This document shows positions 42,045 to 53,400 of a DNA stretch of 64,000 nucleotides, in pieces (positions within the stretch are counted from its first letter, which is position 1; every line of letters begins with the position of its first letter). The DNA is from Aphanomyces cochlioides (taxonomy: Eukaryota; Oomycota; Saprolegniomycetes; Saprolegniales; Verrucalvaceae): contig JAHQRK010000001.1 of assembly GCA_019828595.1 (NCBI GenBank), positions 2,914,001 to 2,978,000 on the forward strand, given 5' to 3'. Below the pieces are notes generated by a model, which saw only the letters and a program-made list of their open reading frames with translations, searched no databases and was not told the origin of the DNA. The position numbers and the translations under genes were made by a program.

Positions 42045-43326
42045 CTACTTGTTCAACGAAAGTTTCTCCAGTCCATTGGTCAAGTCTTGATTCCACTGAT
42101 GAAAGTGGCCATTGCGATCGCAAGCATGCACAGATCCAGGAGGTAGAAATCGAGCTGCACCGACCGCACAACCGACTTGGAAATCAACGTCACGATCGAC
42201 TGGGGTACACACAATGACCTTGGTGACGTCGTTTCTCGTCTTCAAATGGAGAACAACCTTTTGGATCGCTTCATCAGGTGCTGCCACAACAATCAGCCTT
42301 GCCTTGGTCTACGAACATGATTGAGTATCGTCGCGATCACATGCGCCAGTACCTTGGCAATTGTATCTCCAAGCAGATCATTGTCCGCGGAAATGTGTAT
42401 AGCTTCGCACTTGAGCTGACCAGCGAGTTGGTCTAGCTGGGCGTGGATTCTCTTGTCAACATTTATTGAGAAGAGTGCAAGATCGGCACCTAGACGCAGT
42501 GAAGGGTTAGAGACTGAAACAGACAATAGAAGATGTACTGGAGGACAAAGAAGGTGTCGGCTTTGCGGACGGTGGCCGTGATGATATTCGAGCAGACGAC
42601 GGCATTGCGCCGGTGTTCATGAGGAGCCTCATCACTCCGTCCATTGTGGGCTTGCGCATTGTATTCGTACCTTCCACGGCATCAGAATAAACACGAGGAG
42701 ATGGTTACCGTACTCTGCGCGCATGAGATGACGCTTGCAATTGCCTCGTCAAGACCGACATTGGACGAGCGGTGGACCCACAACGCAAGGACATGAGCAG
42801 TCCGGCTTTGACCCTAACGAAGATATTGAGTGAACTTCGCTGTGGGTTTCATGGAGGATGTACTGTTGAACAATGGACAACTATGCGCTGTTTAAGGGAC
42901 ACGGCGTGCATGAGACTGCCGAGGAGAGTCTGTAGTTGCCACTCTGGAGTCGTGAAATCCACATGAGTGACGGAGTCAAAATGCCATTTGTAGATTGTAA
43001 GCAATGGCGTAGCGTAGAATCGGAGCTCTTCCCGCGTCAAGAGGCAAAGCACATGACGAACATCATTGGTGATCATGTAGTCGATCCATTCTTGCACACG
43101 GTCGTCGCTTACGTTTGGCCCTGAGAGAGCTTTTATCCATCTTTCCAAGTTGACTGCAATGTGTACCTCGTGGAGTTGATGGTTGATCCCGTCGAGGATG
43201 AGAGTACCCTGGTCTCTCTGATCCATAGACAATGTTATCCAGCTCGCTTCCTCTGCCAAAGTTGAATCGTCTTGTCGCTGACAACGGTGTCGGCGCCGCT
43301 GGAGGCAATGCCAAGCTTGCTTCCAT
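42045..43326 (-). CDS. CX5R cysteine phosphatase-like protein with extra C-terminal domain
   Basis: Exon 1 (ATG 43326) reads MEASLALPPAAPTPLSATRRFNFGRGSELDNIVYGSERPG. After an intron (GTACTC...GAAAG) it continues WIKALSGPNVSDDRVQEWIDYMITNDVRHVLCLLTREELRFYATPLLTIYKWHFDSVTHVDFTTPEWQ. The next exon joins at RIVVHCST|GQSRTAHVLALWVHRSSNVGLDEAIASVISCA, recreating the P-loop HCSTGQSR (HCX5R) of tyrosine/dual-specificity phosphatases. The C-terminal half (HRRNAVVCSNIITATVRKADTFF, GADLALFSINVDKRIHAQLDQLAGQLKCEAIHISADNDLLGD, VIVCTPVDRDVDFQVGCAVGAARFLPPGS) is an alpha/beta domain I do not recognise. The catalytic Cys and Arg are present; the general-acid Asp is probably in THVDFTTPE. It is divergent from the ankyrin gene, 122 bases away. 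Confidence 0.7.
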
Positions 43327-43388
43327 CTTCAGTGACCTTTCAGATCCAAGAAATAAATCAATAAATTGCCGAAGGTGCCACAATAAAT

Positions 43389-43407
43389 ATATTGTTATCA
43401 ACAATAT
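43389..43407. repeat. Short inverted repeat in a divergent promoter
   Basis: Arms ATATTGTT and AACAATAT around ATC, followed by another AATATATTGTT. It lies between the starts of the phosphatase-like (43326) and ankyrin (43449) genes. Confidence 0.6.
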
Positions 43408-43448
43408 CTAGAAAATATATTGTTCAGCACAAATTAGTGTTGTAGACG

Positions 43449-44388
43449 ATGACGATGCCAAGAGCGACGACTGCTGAACCTGCCGAATGTCCATGCAGGA
43501 CAGCATTGCTGCGCAAGAGCATCTTCACGGCAGCACAAGATGGGGACATTGACCATGTGCGTTCGTTCTTTGAGTGTCGAAAAGCCCACCTTCCACTCGA
43601 CTTTGCCGACGATTTTGGCTACACTGCATTGCATTATGCCTGTCAGTGGAATCGCGTGGATGTCGTGCAATATCTGCTTTCTCGAGGAGCGAATCCAGAC
43701 AGCGCTGACTGTGGAGCGACGCCACTACACCGAGCATCCTATCGCGGATCGACTGAGTCAGTGGCGCTGCTCCTGAAGCATGGTGCAAGTGTCAATATGA
43801 TCGATACATCCTTTGGCGACAATAGAACAGCTCTGCATAAAGCCGCCAGCCAGGTTTGTACATTTGAAGAAATCTACCAACGTGAGGTCCTTCGTCTTAT
43901 AGAATCATCTCCACATCATCCGAATGCTTGTTGACGCAGGTGCTGATCAAAGTTTGCAAGACAGCACTGGGCACACCTACGACACTGTTCCACTTGAAAT
44001 GGGATGGCAGGACAAGACCATCTCTTCATCTACGACTGACTGTGTTGTTATACCCCTCGAAAGCCACGACTCGTCTGCTTCAATTGGAGATGGCATCAAA
44101 TGTGATTACTGTCGACGTTTGTGTTTGACCGCCTCCAGACGCACCTGCTGCCGTCTACTCGAATGTGAAGAATGTGAAAGCGCCCACTTGACATGTCCTC
44201 GCTGTGGATCCATCGAGGCCTCCAATGCTGGCCATTCAAATTCCATGGATGAACCAACTCTCGACGAGAAGACCTCCTTAACACAAGCGCTACCACTGCA
44301 ATCAAGCAACATACCACGGAAAAAAGTGTCAGGGCTATTCGATCTGCGGAAAAAGTGCTCAGGAGACAAGAGAGACGCTTTTATTTAA
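43449..44388 (+). CDS. Ankyrin-repeat protein with C-terminal Cys-rich zinc module
   Basis: Exon 1 43449-43853, intron 43854-43902 (GTTTGT...TTATAG), exon 2 43903-44388; 296 residues. Three to four ankyrin repeats: LRKSIFTAAQDGDIDHVRSFFECRK, FGYTALHYACQWNRVDVVQYLLSRGANPDSADC, GATPLHRASYRGSTESVALLLKHGASVNMID, and RTALHKAASQNHLHIIRMLVDAGADQSLQDSTG, which spans the intron. The C-terminal module CDYCRRLCLTASRRTCCRLLECEECESAHLTCPRCGS has paired Cys suited to two zinc ions, resembling a RING/treble-clef. An E3 ligase adaptor role is possible but not shown. Its last codons overlap the ALG8 stop on the other strand (44381-44388). Confidence 0.85.
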
Positions 44389-46114
44389 TATCAAATCGAT
44401 CGCTCTGCTGATCGTTTCCATCTTTCGCGACGCTGTTGGCACCATTGGTCGACGATAGCGGAGGCAAGTATGACTTTAGAACACCAAGCTTGCGTCGATG
44501 CAACAGGAACGCCGCAATCCAAACATAGACAACGCCAACAGCACAGCTCACAGAGGTAAGGATAAGCGGCAGGAACTGATACCGAGGAAGAATTGATGGC
44601 AGCACCATGCACACAGCTGCAATGCCAACGAGGCAAACCAAGTAGAGCCACTGATAGTAAAAGAGATCAATGCCAGTGTACTTGATGCGACGCATCTTGA
44701 GCGAATGTGCGTGGAATGGATAGAGGCAAACTTTGGCAAGAAGAGCGTGGGCAGCAGTGAGGACGGCGCGCGTGCACACTTCAGCTGGAGTGAAGAGCAA
44801 TGGGAAGAGCGAGATATTTGCCACCAACGTCGCCACACGGTAGAGTTTAGCGTCACGAGTACTCTCGACAGCTAAGAGACCAAGCGGCAGGGTTACTTGG
44901 AGAATAGCTTTCTCGTGGACGTGATAGCCAAAGAGGAAAGCACAGAGCATGCAGTAGACGAGCGCAGGCATGAAGAGCGACGGGTCTGGGTATCGATATA
45001 CATCGCGAAGGACTGGTGTCATGGCCAAGAGCGTCAACAAACCACATACCCACGGAGCAACTGATGGCAATACAACAAAGACGGCGTCTTGGACAAGTCC
45101 TCCGCTCATTGTTCCAACAGGTGATGGAATACGCAGAATAACAGCAAGAACCTTGTCGGCAAACGCGTAGAGAGCCCAAACGTTGGGTGCCCAGTAGGCA
45201 TGGCAGAGTCCTCGTTGGACTGGAAACAACCGTGACGCAATTTGCAAAAGGTGCTCACGGACTGTGCGCGGAGTCTTCGAAGAACCCAAGATAACAGAGC
45301 CAAATGCTGTGGCAAAGACAGCTATGACCAGGAAGCCAAGCGTGAGGAACTTGAAAATACGGAATCGGCCACGTCCAGCCACGAGATGAGCTAGAGTGTC
45401 GTGGGTGTCGGTATTGGAGAGGGATCGCGTTCGGAGCTGAGCTGGTGTCGTGACTGGCACAGTGTAGCAGTAATGGCCAAACAGATAGACGAAGTAGAGA
45501 AGGGCAACATAGAGATAGATGTGCTTCATCATGAGCAAGACGGCGTAGACAAAGGCACCATGGAGGTCTTTTCCTTCGCGAATGTATGCCACGCTGAGAA
45601 TGAGCAGACCGAGGAGCATTCCATTGTATTGAAAATGGACGTGATCGACCATAAGCAAACCCGCGTCGAGAAAAATGATAAGCAATACAACAACTCGCTT
45701 GTTGGTGTTGAATGCAACTTCTGTCGTTGTGACTCGAGGCCATGCATTGCAATACTTGACAATCGCTGCATACAAGACGATATCCGATACGATTACAGAC
45801 AATCGCTGAAAGATAATCGTTCCAACGCTGGCATAGCCTAAATTTTGAAGGTTGAGCATCTCGGGGTCTACATAGTTGGCGAAAAATGCCAAGCTTCGTT
45901 CAAACCAGGCAAAAAATGGCGGGTAGTCCAACGTCCACTCGCTCCCTGCATCAAAGTACCATTCCGTGCGCGGCAACGACGATGTAATGGCGAGCCAATT
46001 GCGATGAACTTCAAAGTCTGTGCTTCGATACGATGGGATCAGAAGGAGCTTGGTCAGCGTTCCTACAAGAAAGACAGCGACAAGCGGCAAGTCCATCGAC
46101 TTTTGCGGCGACAT
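44381..46114 (-). CDS. ALG8: Dolichyl-P-Glc:Glc1Man9GlcNAc2-PP-dolichol alpha-1,3-glucosyltransferase (ALG8)
   Basis: ER membrane glucosyltransferase adding the second glucose to the lipid-linked oligosaccharide for N-glycosylation. About 577 residues, no introns. The ATG at 46114 (MSPQKSMDLPLVAVFLVGTLTKLLLIP) is chosen as the first Met directly before the first TM helix; the open frame runs further upstream without family similarity. The catalytic loop reads RSTDFEVHRNWLAITSSLPRTEWYFDAGSEWTLDYPPFFAWFERSLAFFANYVDPEMLN, with the Asp in STDFEVHRNW. The ALG6/ALG8 signature HFQYNGML appears mid-protein, and about ten further TM helices follow (GYHVHEKAILQVTLPLGLLA). The DYPPFFAWFE ... DPEMLN spelling favours ALG8 over ALG6. 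It is divergent from the peroxiredoxin gene. Confidence 0.92.
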   Translation of the reverse strand: MSPQKSMDLPLVAVFLVGTLTKLLLIPSYRSTDFEVHRNWLAITSSLPRTEWYFDAGSEWTLDYPPFFAWFERSLAFFANYVDPEMLNLQNLGYASVGTIIFQRLSVIVSDIVLYAAIVKYCNAWPRVTTTEVAFNTNKRVVVLLIIFLDAGLLMVDHVHFQYNGMLLGLLILSVAYIREGKDLHGAFVYAVLLMMKHIYLYVALLYFVYLFGHYCYTVPVTTPAQLRTRSLSNTDTHDTLAHLVAGRGRFRIFKFLTLGFLVIAVFATAFGSVILGSSKTPRTVREHLLQIASRLFPVQRGLCHAYWAPNVWALYAFADKVLAVILRIPSPVGTMSGGLVQDAVFVVLPSVAPWVCGLLTLLAMTPVLRDVYRYPDPSLFMPALVYCMLCAFLFGYHVHEKAILQVTLPLGLLAVESTRDAKLYRVATLVANISLFPLLFTPAEVCTRAVLTAAHALLAKVCLYPFHAHSLKMRRIKYTGIDLFYYQWLYLVCLVGIAAVCMVLPSILPRYQFLPLILTSVSCAVGVVYVWIAAFLLHRRKLGVLKSYLPPLSSTNGANSVAKDGNDQQSDRFDIK

Positions 46115-46283
46115 CGTGTCTAACTCACACTGATATAAATTATCAAAGATGTACATTAGTATTACAAAAGTATCTATTCTAAGAGGTATTTGATTATGCA
46201 AGTATTGAAATACAGGTTTATAAAATTGAAGAGGTTTATTGACAAGGTGAAACACGTGGAAGCATATTCGCAAATTTGTCATC

Positions 46284-47071
46284 ATGATCGGCCGTTTCTT
46301 CGGAGCGATTGCCCTCCTTGCTTGCGTTTTTGTGGCTGGCAGCGCTGCGGAAATCAATCCTGTACCTAGACCTTCTGGAAGTAGTTTCGCTCCATCCTGG
46401 AATTACTGGAGCCGCCCTCTGTCTCCACGCAAGCCAGCACCAGATTTTACGAATGTGAATGCTGTCGTGGACGAGAAGTTCACCAAGATTTCGCTCAACG
46501 ACTACAAGGGCAAGTGGCTCGTGATCTTCTTCTACCCATTTGACTTCACATTCGTGTGCCCAACGGAAATCATCAGCTTCAGTGACTCGATCGAACAATT
46601 CCGAGCCATCAACGCCGAGGTTTGAATCCTTGTTTCAGCTTAATCGTTATGGTGTCTTAGGTTATTGCTGTCTCCACTGACTCGCATCACACACACTTGG
46701 CATGGATCAAGACTTCTCGTGACAAGGGTGGCTTGGGCAACATGGATATCCCTATCTTGGCTGATATCAGCAAACAAATCTCGGCGAACTATGGTGTGCT
46801 CGTCAACGACCCATCAGACGACATGTTTGGTGCAGCCTTGCGTGGGCTCTTCATCATTGACCCCCAAGGCATCGTGCGTTCGATTCAAATTAACGACGAC
46901 CAAGTGGGACGCAGCGTCGATGAGACTTTGCGTATCCTCAAGGCCTTCCAATACGCCATGTCTCATCCCGGTGAAGTTTGCCCTGCCAACTGGAAGCCAG
47001 GTTCCAAGACGATCAAGGCTGACCAAGAGGCCAAGTACGACTTCTTCGATGCTGCTTATGGCAAGCATTAA
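46284..47071 (+). CDS. Secretory-pathway typical 2-Cys peroxiredoxin (Prx4-like)
   Basis: Thiol peroxidase reducing H2O2 and other peroxides. Exon 1 46284-46619, intron 46620-46660 (GTTTGA...TCTTAG), exon 2 46661-47071; 248 residues. [23 protein letters not shown] is a signal peptide, which points to the ER or secretion. The peroxidatic Cys is in [14 protein letters not shown] and the resolving Cys in [13 protein letters not shown]. The GGLG loop ([16 protein letters not shown]) is present, and the C-terminus [11 protein letters not shown] carries a YF-like helix (YDFF), so hyperoxidation sensitivity is likely. It has no KDEL. It shares a 169-base divergent spacer with ALG8, both acting in the ER. 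Confidence 0.93.
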
Positions 47072-47254
47072 GCATGAGTTTCGAGTATAAGCTGTCGATA
47101 ACATTCTGTGCGTTGGGGCGTCGCTGTCTAAGCTTCATCTGTATATTTACGTTATCTGCGCAACTTCACATCAGACGTATGCCGTGTCTACACTAGGGAT
47201 GGACATAACAGCCAGCACAAAATAGGCAGACAACTCTTCACGCGATGGGACAGT

Positions 47255-47494
47255 TTATTCTTCCTTCTTTTGGGGGAAACCATGCTTGTAGTTTTGGAAC
47301 CAGCACGCGCCGAGAGTGACACCGACACCGCCACCAACAATCAAACTCACGCCGCGGCCGATGGACTTGGCATTAAAAGGACCCTTTTCGAAGACCAAGT
47401 GTTCGTGGTGGCCGTCGTGTCCCATGCGGCGGGCGGAACGGCTGATGTTGCGGCTCAAAGGGGCCTTCACGGAAGCAACGGCGCGGGTGAACAT
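47255..47494 (-). CDS. Small mitochondrial inner-membrane protein, cytochrome c oxidase VIIc/Cox8-like
   Basis: About 79 residues from ATG 47494 (a longer start at 47521 is also ATG-like in frame). MFTRAVASVKAPLSRNISRSARRM is a typical amphipathic basic presequence. Then HHEHLVFEKGPFNAKSIGRG leads into one TM helix (VSLIVGGGVGVTLGACWFQNYK) and a short charged tail HGFPQKKEE. The layout and the PF-N-x-x-x-R-x TM start match Cox VIIc (Cox8 in yeast), a nuclear subunit of complex IV. Similarity is at the level of pattern, so the assignment is moderate. Confidence 0.6.
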   Translation of the reverse strand: MFTRAVASVKAPLSRNISRSARRMGHDGHHEHLVFEKGPFNAKSIGRGVSLIVGGGVGVTLGACWFQNYKHGFPQKKEE

Positions 47495-48106
47495 GCTTGT
47501 TTCTGAACTGACTGGTTCCAAAATGCCTCACAAAAAAAACCTGTCGAATGTTATATCCGTATGCGGTTACAAACTTGGGATTTTTCCTAATTTGACCCGT
47601 CAGTCAGGTGTGGTAGGGAAATTTCCTACAAATATGATTCCAAATGGCTGATAATTAAAATAAACCTTTGAGAAATAATATCTTCCTTTACCATGCAGTT
47701 TCTACTCCACGCTACGGCTCGTATCTTTGCAACAAGAAAGGGCCGCGTTTGCATGGAAATGCACTCGGTGGATCGCCATCCCTCTCTTTCATGAAGTAGA
47801 TCGAAGTAAACACGCCGAGACGTGGCTCTTTTGCAGTGTCGACGTTGTAGTGTGATCTCTCGGCTATTCTTCTGGATGAAAAAAGCTGTTCTACTTTATC
47901 GCGATGAGTACCGCCCAGCATGTTGACTTGGTACTCCAAGTAGGAGAGGACTGCGAATAAATAACAGGACGAAGTCTGTGGCGAAGCTGTTGAGGCGTAA
48001 GTATGGCGGTAGATCGTGAAGCTCCATGCCCTATTGAGTGAGATGGTTGTGGATGGTTGACATTGAAATTCGCTGAAGTGATCAGCAGTTTCGATGAGCA
48101 TTGAAC
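47495..48106. other. Intergenic stretch with a doubtful 132-codon frame
   Basis: A leftward frame from about 48110 to 47712 (LEYQVNMLGGTHRDKVEQLFSSRRIAERSHYNVD...) is open, but it starts inside the end of the thiamine-phosphate synthase gene and has no recognisable domain. I do not call it a gene. The rest is AT-rich. Confidence 0.3.
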
Positions 48107-48837
48107 TCATCGACTGCTATGGTCATTAAAAAGCATTTGATGTTCATCCAGGGCTTGTCGAAGGCGTTGAGCAGCTTGTCTTGGGTCTTCAGCTTGCAAT
48201 ATGGTCCGAATGACAGCGACACCATTTGCACCAGCTCGTAGTACATCTGTGCAGTTGCTTTCGTCGATTCCTCCGACACCAACAAGATGAGCATGTGGCA
48301 ACAATTGCCGGATTTCACTCATCAAGCTTGGACCTTCCACGTTCGACTTCTCGGGATGTGATGCCGTTGGAAACATAGTTCCAACCTATCGCACAATTCC
48401 ATACACTTTTCAACCATGGACGCAATATGTACCTGCATGTAAGTTGCTCCAACTGCCATTGCAGCGACAGCAGACTTTGTCGAATGCACTGACACACCAA
48501 ACATTGCAGGCTCTCCATGGCGAAGCTGCTTCTCCAGATTAACCAGATCTCGTTCTGGGTAATGCACACCATCCATTCCGTGAACGCTATGGATTCGATC
48601 ACTCGAAGCCGGCAAATTCGCAACGTAAAGAGGTGGTTGGATTTTTGGACCAAGTCCTGGAAGTGCAGCGAGAGCTCTCATGAAGGTATTCTTGTCAAAC
48701 GGAGTGGCAGGATTATGGCGCAGTTGGACCACGTCAAGAGCACTACCAGCCATGGCTTCTCTGACGATTGATCCCTTGAGGACGTCGTGTGGGCTCACGA
48801 TGAGCATGAGCCATGGTCTCCTCCATGTTGATGTCAT
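48107..48837 (-). CDS. thiE: Thiamine-phosphate synthase (ThiE/TenI family)
   Basis: TIM-barrel enzyme joining HMP-PP and HET-P to thiamine phosphate; a partner regulator TenI has the same fold. Exon 1 48837-48433, intron 48386-48432 (47 bases, GTACAT...GATAG), exon 2 48385-48107; 227 residues, family length. Motifs: LMLIVSPHDV, ALDVVQLRHNPATP (Q-x-R of the diphosphate site), DRIHSVHGMDGVHYPERD, MFGVSVHS, VGTMFPTASHPEK spanning the intron, and LVGVGGIDESNCTDVLRAGANGVAVIRTI. The usual GxKxxG... is altered, and HxD/N positions differ from bacterial ThiE, so TenI-like activity is possible. The start MTSTWRRPW is the first ATG of the frame. Confidence 0.82.
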
Positions 48838-48894
48838 TTCTGGGGTCAAATATCAAAATAAAGAGTCACCTGTAGAAATTCATCTTTTTGCAGA

Positions 48895-49888
48895 ATGCTC
48901 GTGGGTCGACCACATGGAAGGTTTGGACGCGTCCAAGGCGTGCTGCTCTTGAAGCCACAGATCCTCTATGCCGCCATGTCTACGGAGAAACAGTCTACGT
49001 TCCAAACCATCAAGAAGAAAGTGATCGATCCGTTTGTGGTCGGCGCGAAAGATCTCATCAAGGAAAACCGTGAGGCATGGGCCAGTCGATCGAAACTTCA
49101 AACGAATCCTGACGTTGTCTTGTCTCGCCGTGAGATGTTTGTGCTACGCCAAGCGCCACGCGACTTGATCAAGTCGTTGCCTTTGCTTATTGCTTTTGCA
49201 ATTCCTATTGTCGGCTATGTCGCTCCAGTTTTGGGATATTATTATCCCAAGTGGCTCCTCCCATGGCAATTCTGGGCTGCTGAGCACAAAACTGAGTTCT
49301 TGGAAGAAGATGTACGCAAGAAAGCCACATTCTACCCTGAAGTGGCGAGTCTCGTCGCATCCATCGACTCTTCCAATACGTTCCTCCAAGATGCCGCTGC
49401 AGCTTACGCCAAAGTCGGTTTCCTCTTTCTTCACTCAGCTCATGACTTTGTAGGATACCGATCGTGAAAAAATGGATCCCAAAACATTGCCTGAATTCCG
49501 CGAGCTCTTTGAATCACCGGGAGCATTGGAAAAACTATCTACCAAGCATTTGCACCTTCTTCTACGTGCGACATCGGCATCTCCGTTTGTCAGCTTCTAT
49601 GCTTACCTGCCAAAGGATACCATCGTTCAGCGACTTGAACGGCGTGCGAGCGAAATCTCGGTTGACGACTTGCTTCTCCTCCAACCCAATGGTGTCAAAG
49701 ACTTGTCCGTTCAAGAACTCATCTTTGCTTGCGAAGAGCGCGGCTTGGTCGTCTCGTACAAGGATAAAGACGCTTGTCGTGTGGCTTTGGAAGAGTGGCT
49801 GTCCATGTACGACACGAAGCAACCTCGTGCTCAACCTTCATCATTGCTGCTTCACGCTCCAATCCTGGCCGATTTCAAGCGCGACTAA
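48895..49888 (+). CDS. LETM1-like ribosome-binding-domain protein, mitochondrial inner membrane
   Basis: LETM1 proteins affect K+/H+ or Ca2+ exchange and mitochondrial translation. Exon 1 48895-49413, intron 49414-49453 (GTCGGT...TTGTAG), exon 2 49454-49888; 317 residues, shorter than LETM1 itself and closer to LETMD1-like forms. The N-terminus MLVGRPHGRFGRVQGVLLLKPQ suits a presequence. The core reads VLSRREMFVLRQAPRDLIKSLPLLIAFAIPIVGYVAPVLGYYYPKWLLPWQF, one to two TM helices with the family RxxR...PK-LLP-FW pattern. Then come LSTKHLHLLLRATSASPF, RLERRASEISVDDLLLLQPNGVKDLSVQELIFACEERGL and RVALEEWLSMYDTKQ, which match the LETM1 RBD. No EF hands. Confidence 0.82.
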
Positions 49889-50414
49889 TAAGTAAGGTTC
49901 AGAGCTTCGCTTGCTTCATGCATTCCACCTCAGGGAGCATCCTCATCGTGACCGTCCATGCTGTCCTTTCTCTGCTGGACATTGCGTTGTGTGTATGTTC
50001 ATTCCCCTGACAGTGATATTTCAAAAATGACTATTCAAACATGTAGTATACTGAAACCAAGTCAAATATATCTATAATACACATTGGTGATTGATAAATA
50101 AGAAAATGTTTATATTTTTAGGGATTTCAGAATTAATTTAAAAATAACATTTTGTCATTTTATACTTAAGATTTGTATTAAATATTTAAATCCCATTTTT
50201 GAAACGACTTCAACAATTCATTAATAAATGATGAATTTATTAATGAATATTGTCCTGGGCAAAACTGGCAGTTGATGCGCTAACACCACACCGGAATCGA
50301 TCCTAGCGGTGCGAGACAAGCGTACCCAAAAGCCCTAGCGAGTATTCTACATGAGATACGATGGAGACTGATCTGTGGCCCACATAGATTTCAAAACTTA
50401 GCCTTGGCGCCTCC
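49889..50414. other. AT-rich intergenic stretch
   Basis: About 525 bases, very AT-rich from 50030 to 50240, with no supported gene. The promoter of the large rightward gene should lie at its right end. Confidence 0.45.
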
Positions 50415-53400
50415 ATGGGACTGTTCGATGCTCTCTTCGGAAAACCAACCCAGTCGAAATGCGCGACGCCCTTAGTGACGAAAGGATCTCCAGATGCCAA
50501 GGACGAAGTGTTCCAAGACGTGATCGATACGAATACAGCCTGGCGATACTACCATTCGACCATCAAGACCATCGAAGACGCAGGTAAGTCGATTTCATTG
50601 ATGTCAATTGACTTGCGCAATATCACCTCAGGTCGACAACTTGCTGATGCTCCGCCGTCTAGCTTCCTCCTGTGGATATCGCATACTGCAAGTTGCAACC
50701 TTCTTCATATTTCGACACGTTCAGAGGTGAGCGTGAACTTGTTTCATGGAGACAGAAGGCTGACTCGTTGCTTAGATTGGTGACATTAACAACACGACCA
50801 TCGGGGTCGTATTTCCAGCATTCCATGTTGTCCTTCCATGCAACCCGCTGACAGAGCCACACGAACCATGCTCCATGTGCATTCCCATCCCTGATTTGGA
50901 CTCTTATTTGTCGACACAGTGCGATATTTCATGCTGATATCCCTTTTGACCGTGTTGTAGTCTACCATTTGCCACTGTTGGCCTTCGCATCGAGCAAAAC
51001 ATTCGCATCTTTGAACGCACACATTGGTATTTTATCATTACCGTCGTCTCTAATGGCTCCAAGGCTCCTCAAGTCCCCAGTCTACTCCTCAAACTCATTG
51101 CAGCTATATTTACGAAGGGAAGATGTGTTTCCATGCCTTCGATTCGTTCAATTGAGCACTTCAACAGTCATCGTCTGCGATGTACAGCCCAACAGCGCCG
51201 CCGACTTATCTGGCGTTCGTCCGGGCTTTCGACTCATCCATGTACGTCTATTCGGGAGGCTTATTAGCAATCCTCACCAAAGCATTTAGTTGAACTGCGT
51301 GCCAGTCAAGAGTGTCCACGATATATGGCACCGTTTAAAAGATCCATCGATACTGTTTGCTTCGCTGCATTTTGATTTCGAACCTCACTTGAACAGTGAC
51401 GTCTACCAAGTAACATTGCATGCCACCGACGACATTTTCGACTTGAGTCAATGTGGTCTCAAGTTTCGTCGCATCTTCGATATGGTCTTCGTCACCGACA
51501 GTACAAAATATGGTCGCCACTGCGGTGTTGTCCGGGGAAGCTGTGTTTTGAGTGTCAACGGTAAGCGATCTGCCAAGCCATCGAAAATTCATGGTCTCCG
51601 TAGGAACACGAGTTCCATTTATGAGTTTTGAGCACTTGACGGAGTTTATTGCCAGCAGTGCGCAGTTCCGACTACCGCTCACGTTAGATTTGTTGCAATA
51701 TGATCAAGATGCCTTGCTTATTGACACAGAGCGCTTCCTAATGACCGCGTCCCTCTCTGTCTATCACATGGTCAAAGCCACTGAACAACTCCGATTGTTG
51801 TTCTTGACACTGCACTCTGCAATACTAGTGCCGCTGGGGTTCTCCGATCTCCACGACACGTGTGCATTGGCAGCATTAGGTCCGGTCGTACGTGGTGCAG
51901 TGCTACCGTTCTTAGCGACCACTCGTGGTCCAACTCCTGCTGACATGGTTCGCTTGGCCAAAGCCATCAAGACGCGGTTTCGACAAATCGTTGGCCTTGG
52001 TCCAGTCCTCGTTCAGTTCACGTGCATTGTGCTCTTCACGCTTTGCTTCGTCGAAGACAAGGTCGTTCACCGAGAAGTAGGCACATGTGCTTGGCGACAG
52101 CTCACTTTGGTGATATTTGTGTAGGTGACATGGGCTTTTCGAGATTTTGTCAAGATTATTCCGTTGGATATGCTTCTATTTTACGCTGCACCTTTGATCA
52201 CGATGATGAAGACGAGCAGGTAGTTCATGGTCCATGTTTGTACCAAGAACTTGATAGCAAAACAATGGTTCGCTTGTCTTCGATTGGCATTCTCGCTGAG
52301 TTCATCCAGCGCGTGCATAAGAAGACATTGACGTTTGACGAAGCAGAACGAATGCCTGGCATTGTCGATATGGTCGAATTACGATGGCAACATCAAATGC
52401 TCGAAGCTGGCATTCTCTTTGCAGAGGTGACCGTCCTCAGCTGCCCACTGAACTAATACGTTTTTGTAGCTCAGCACGGACAACGACCCGTCTGTATCGT
52501 GTGCAGCGCGTCAATATTTGCCATCTATGATGTCCGAGTTGATGCATTTCAACATGAATTGGGCCTGGATGGTTCCGCTGGTCGAAGTACTTTCCAAGGC
52601 ATTGATGCCTGATGGACGATTGGATGCACTCCATTTGTGCTTTCAGTTGGCAAACGAGCCCACGTCGTCATATTGGCGCATGCGTTTGACTGCAATCTTT
52701 GCAAGTTTAGCCAATGATGGCAACGATTCAATCCGCAAAGTTGCCGCGCAGAAATTCGTCGAATTTGTGACCAAGGTCAATATCAAGGTAAAATCTGTGG
52801 CTGCATCTTGTCTGAGTGTAATCTGGAAGGAACTGGCCGATGCTTACGACGCCGCAAGCCACGCAAGCCACGTAGAAAATAACTTCAGCCCGAAGTCGAG
52901 CTCATGCCTTGTCATGTCGGATATCAAAGAATCCCATCTCGTTTCAGGCTCGTTTGCTGGCTCCGCTGACAGCAACGTGTCTGAAGTGAGGCGGCGGTTT
53001 ATCAGTTTGGATATCGTGGAAGCGCCATCAACTGAAGACAACATGCACATTTTATTTGCTCTCTTGGACGCGTACACCAACCTCATGCAGGTTAGACAGA
53101 CGAATTTGCTTGTATTTTGCACTTTGATTAGGATGCACCGATGGAAATCCAAAAGATTGCCTGCCGTGGTCTTGGTCAAGTGGCGTCGCTCTTTGGAAGG
53201 GAAATATTGTGCAAGTTCTTGATACCAACGTTGCAAGATGTCATTGTGACTGACAGTGACGACTGTAAATGCCATGGCAGTAGCGCTGTCTACGACTCTG
53301 TCCATCATGTATATTATTACTCTCTTGCAGGCCAGTTTACTTTGGATGGCTAGATCTTGGCTCGTGAACTGTGCTGCCTCGCACCGCTTCTTGCAAACGA

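Noticed and set aside
46556..46567. Peroxiredoxin examined as a possible selenoprotein because SepSecS is present
   Set aside because: The peroxidatic position is an ordinary Cys codon (TGC in FVCPTE).
47712..48110. 132-codon leftward frame after the thiamine-phosphate synthase
   Set aside because: Starts within the preceding gene's last codons on a non-ATG codon and shows no domain.
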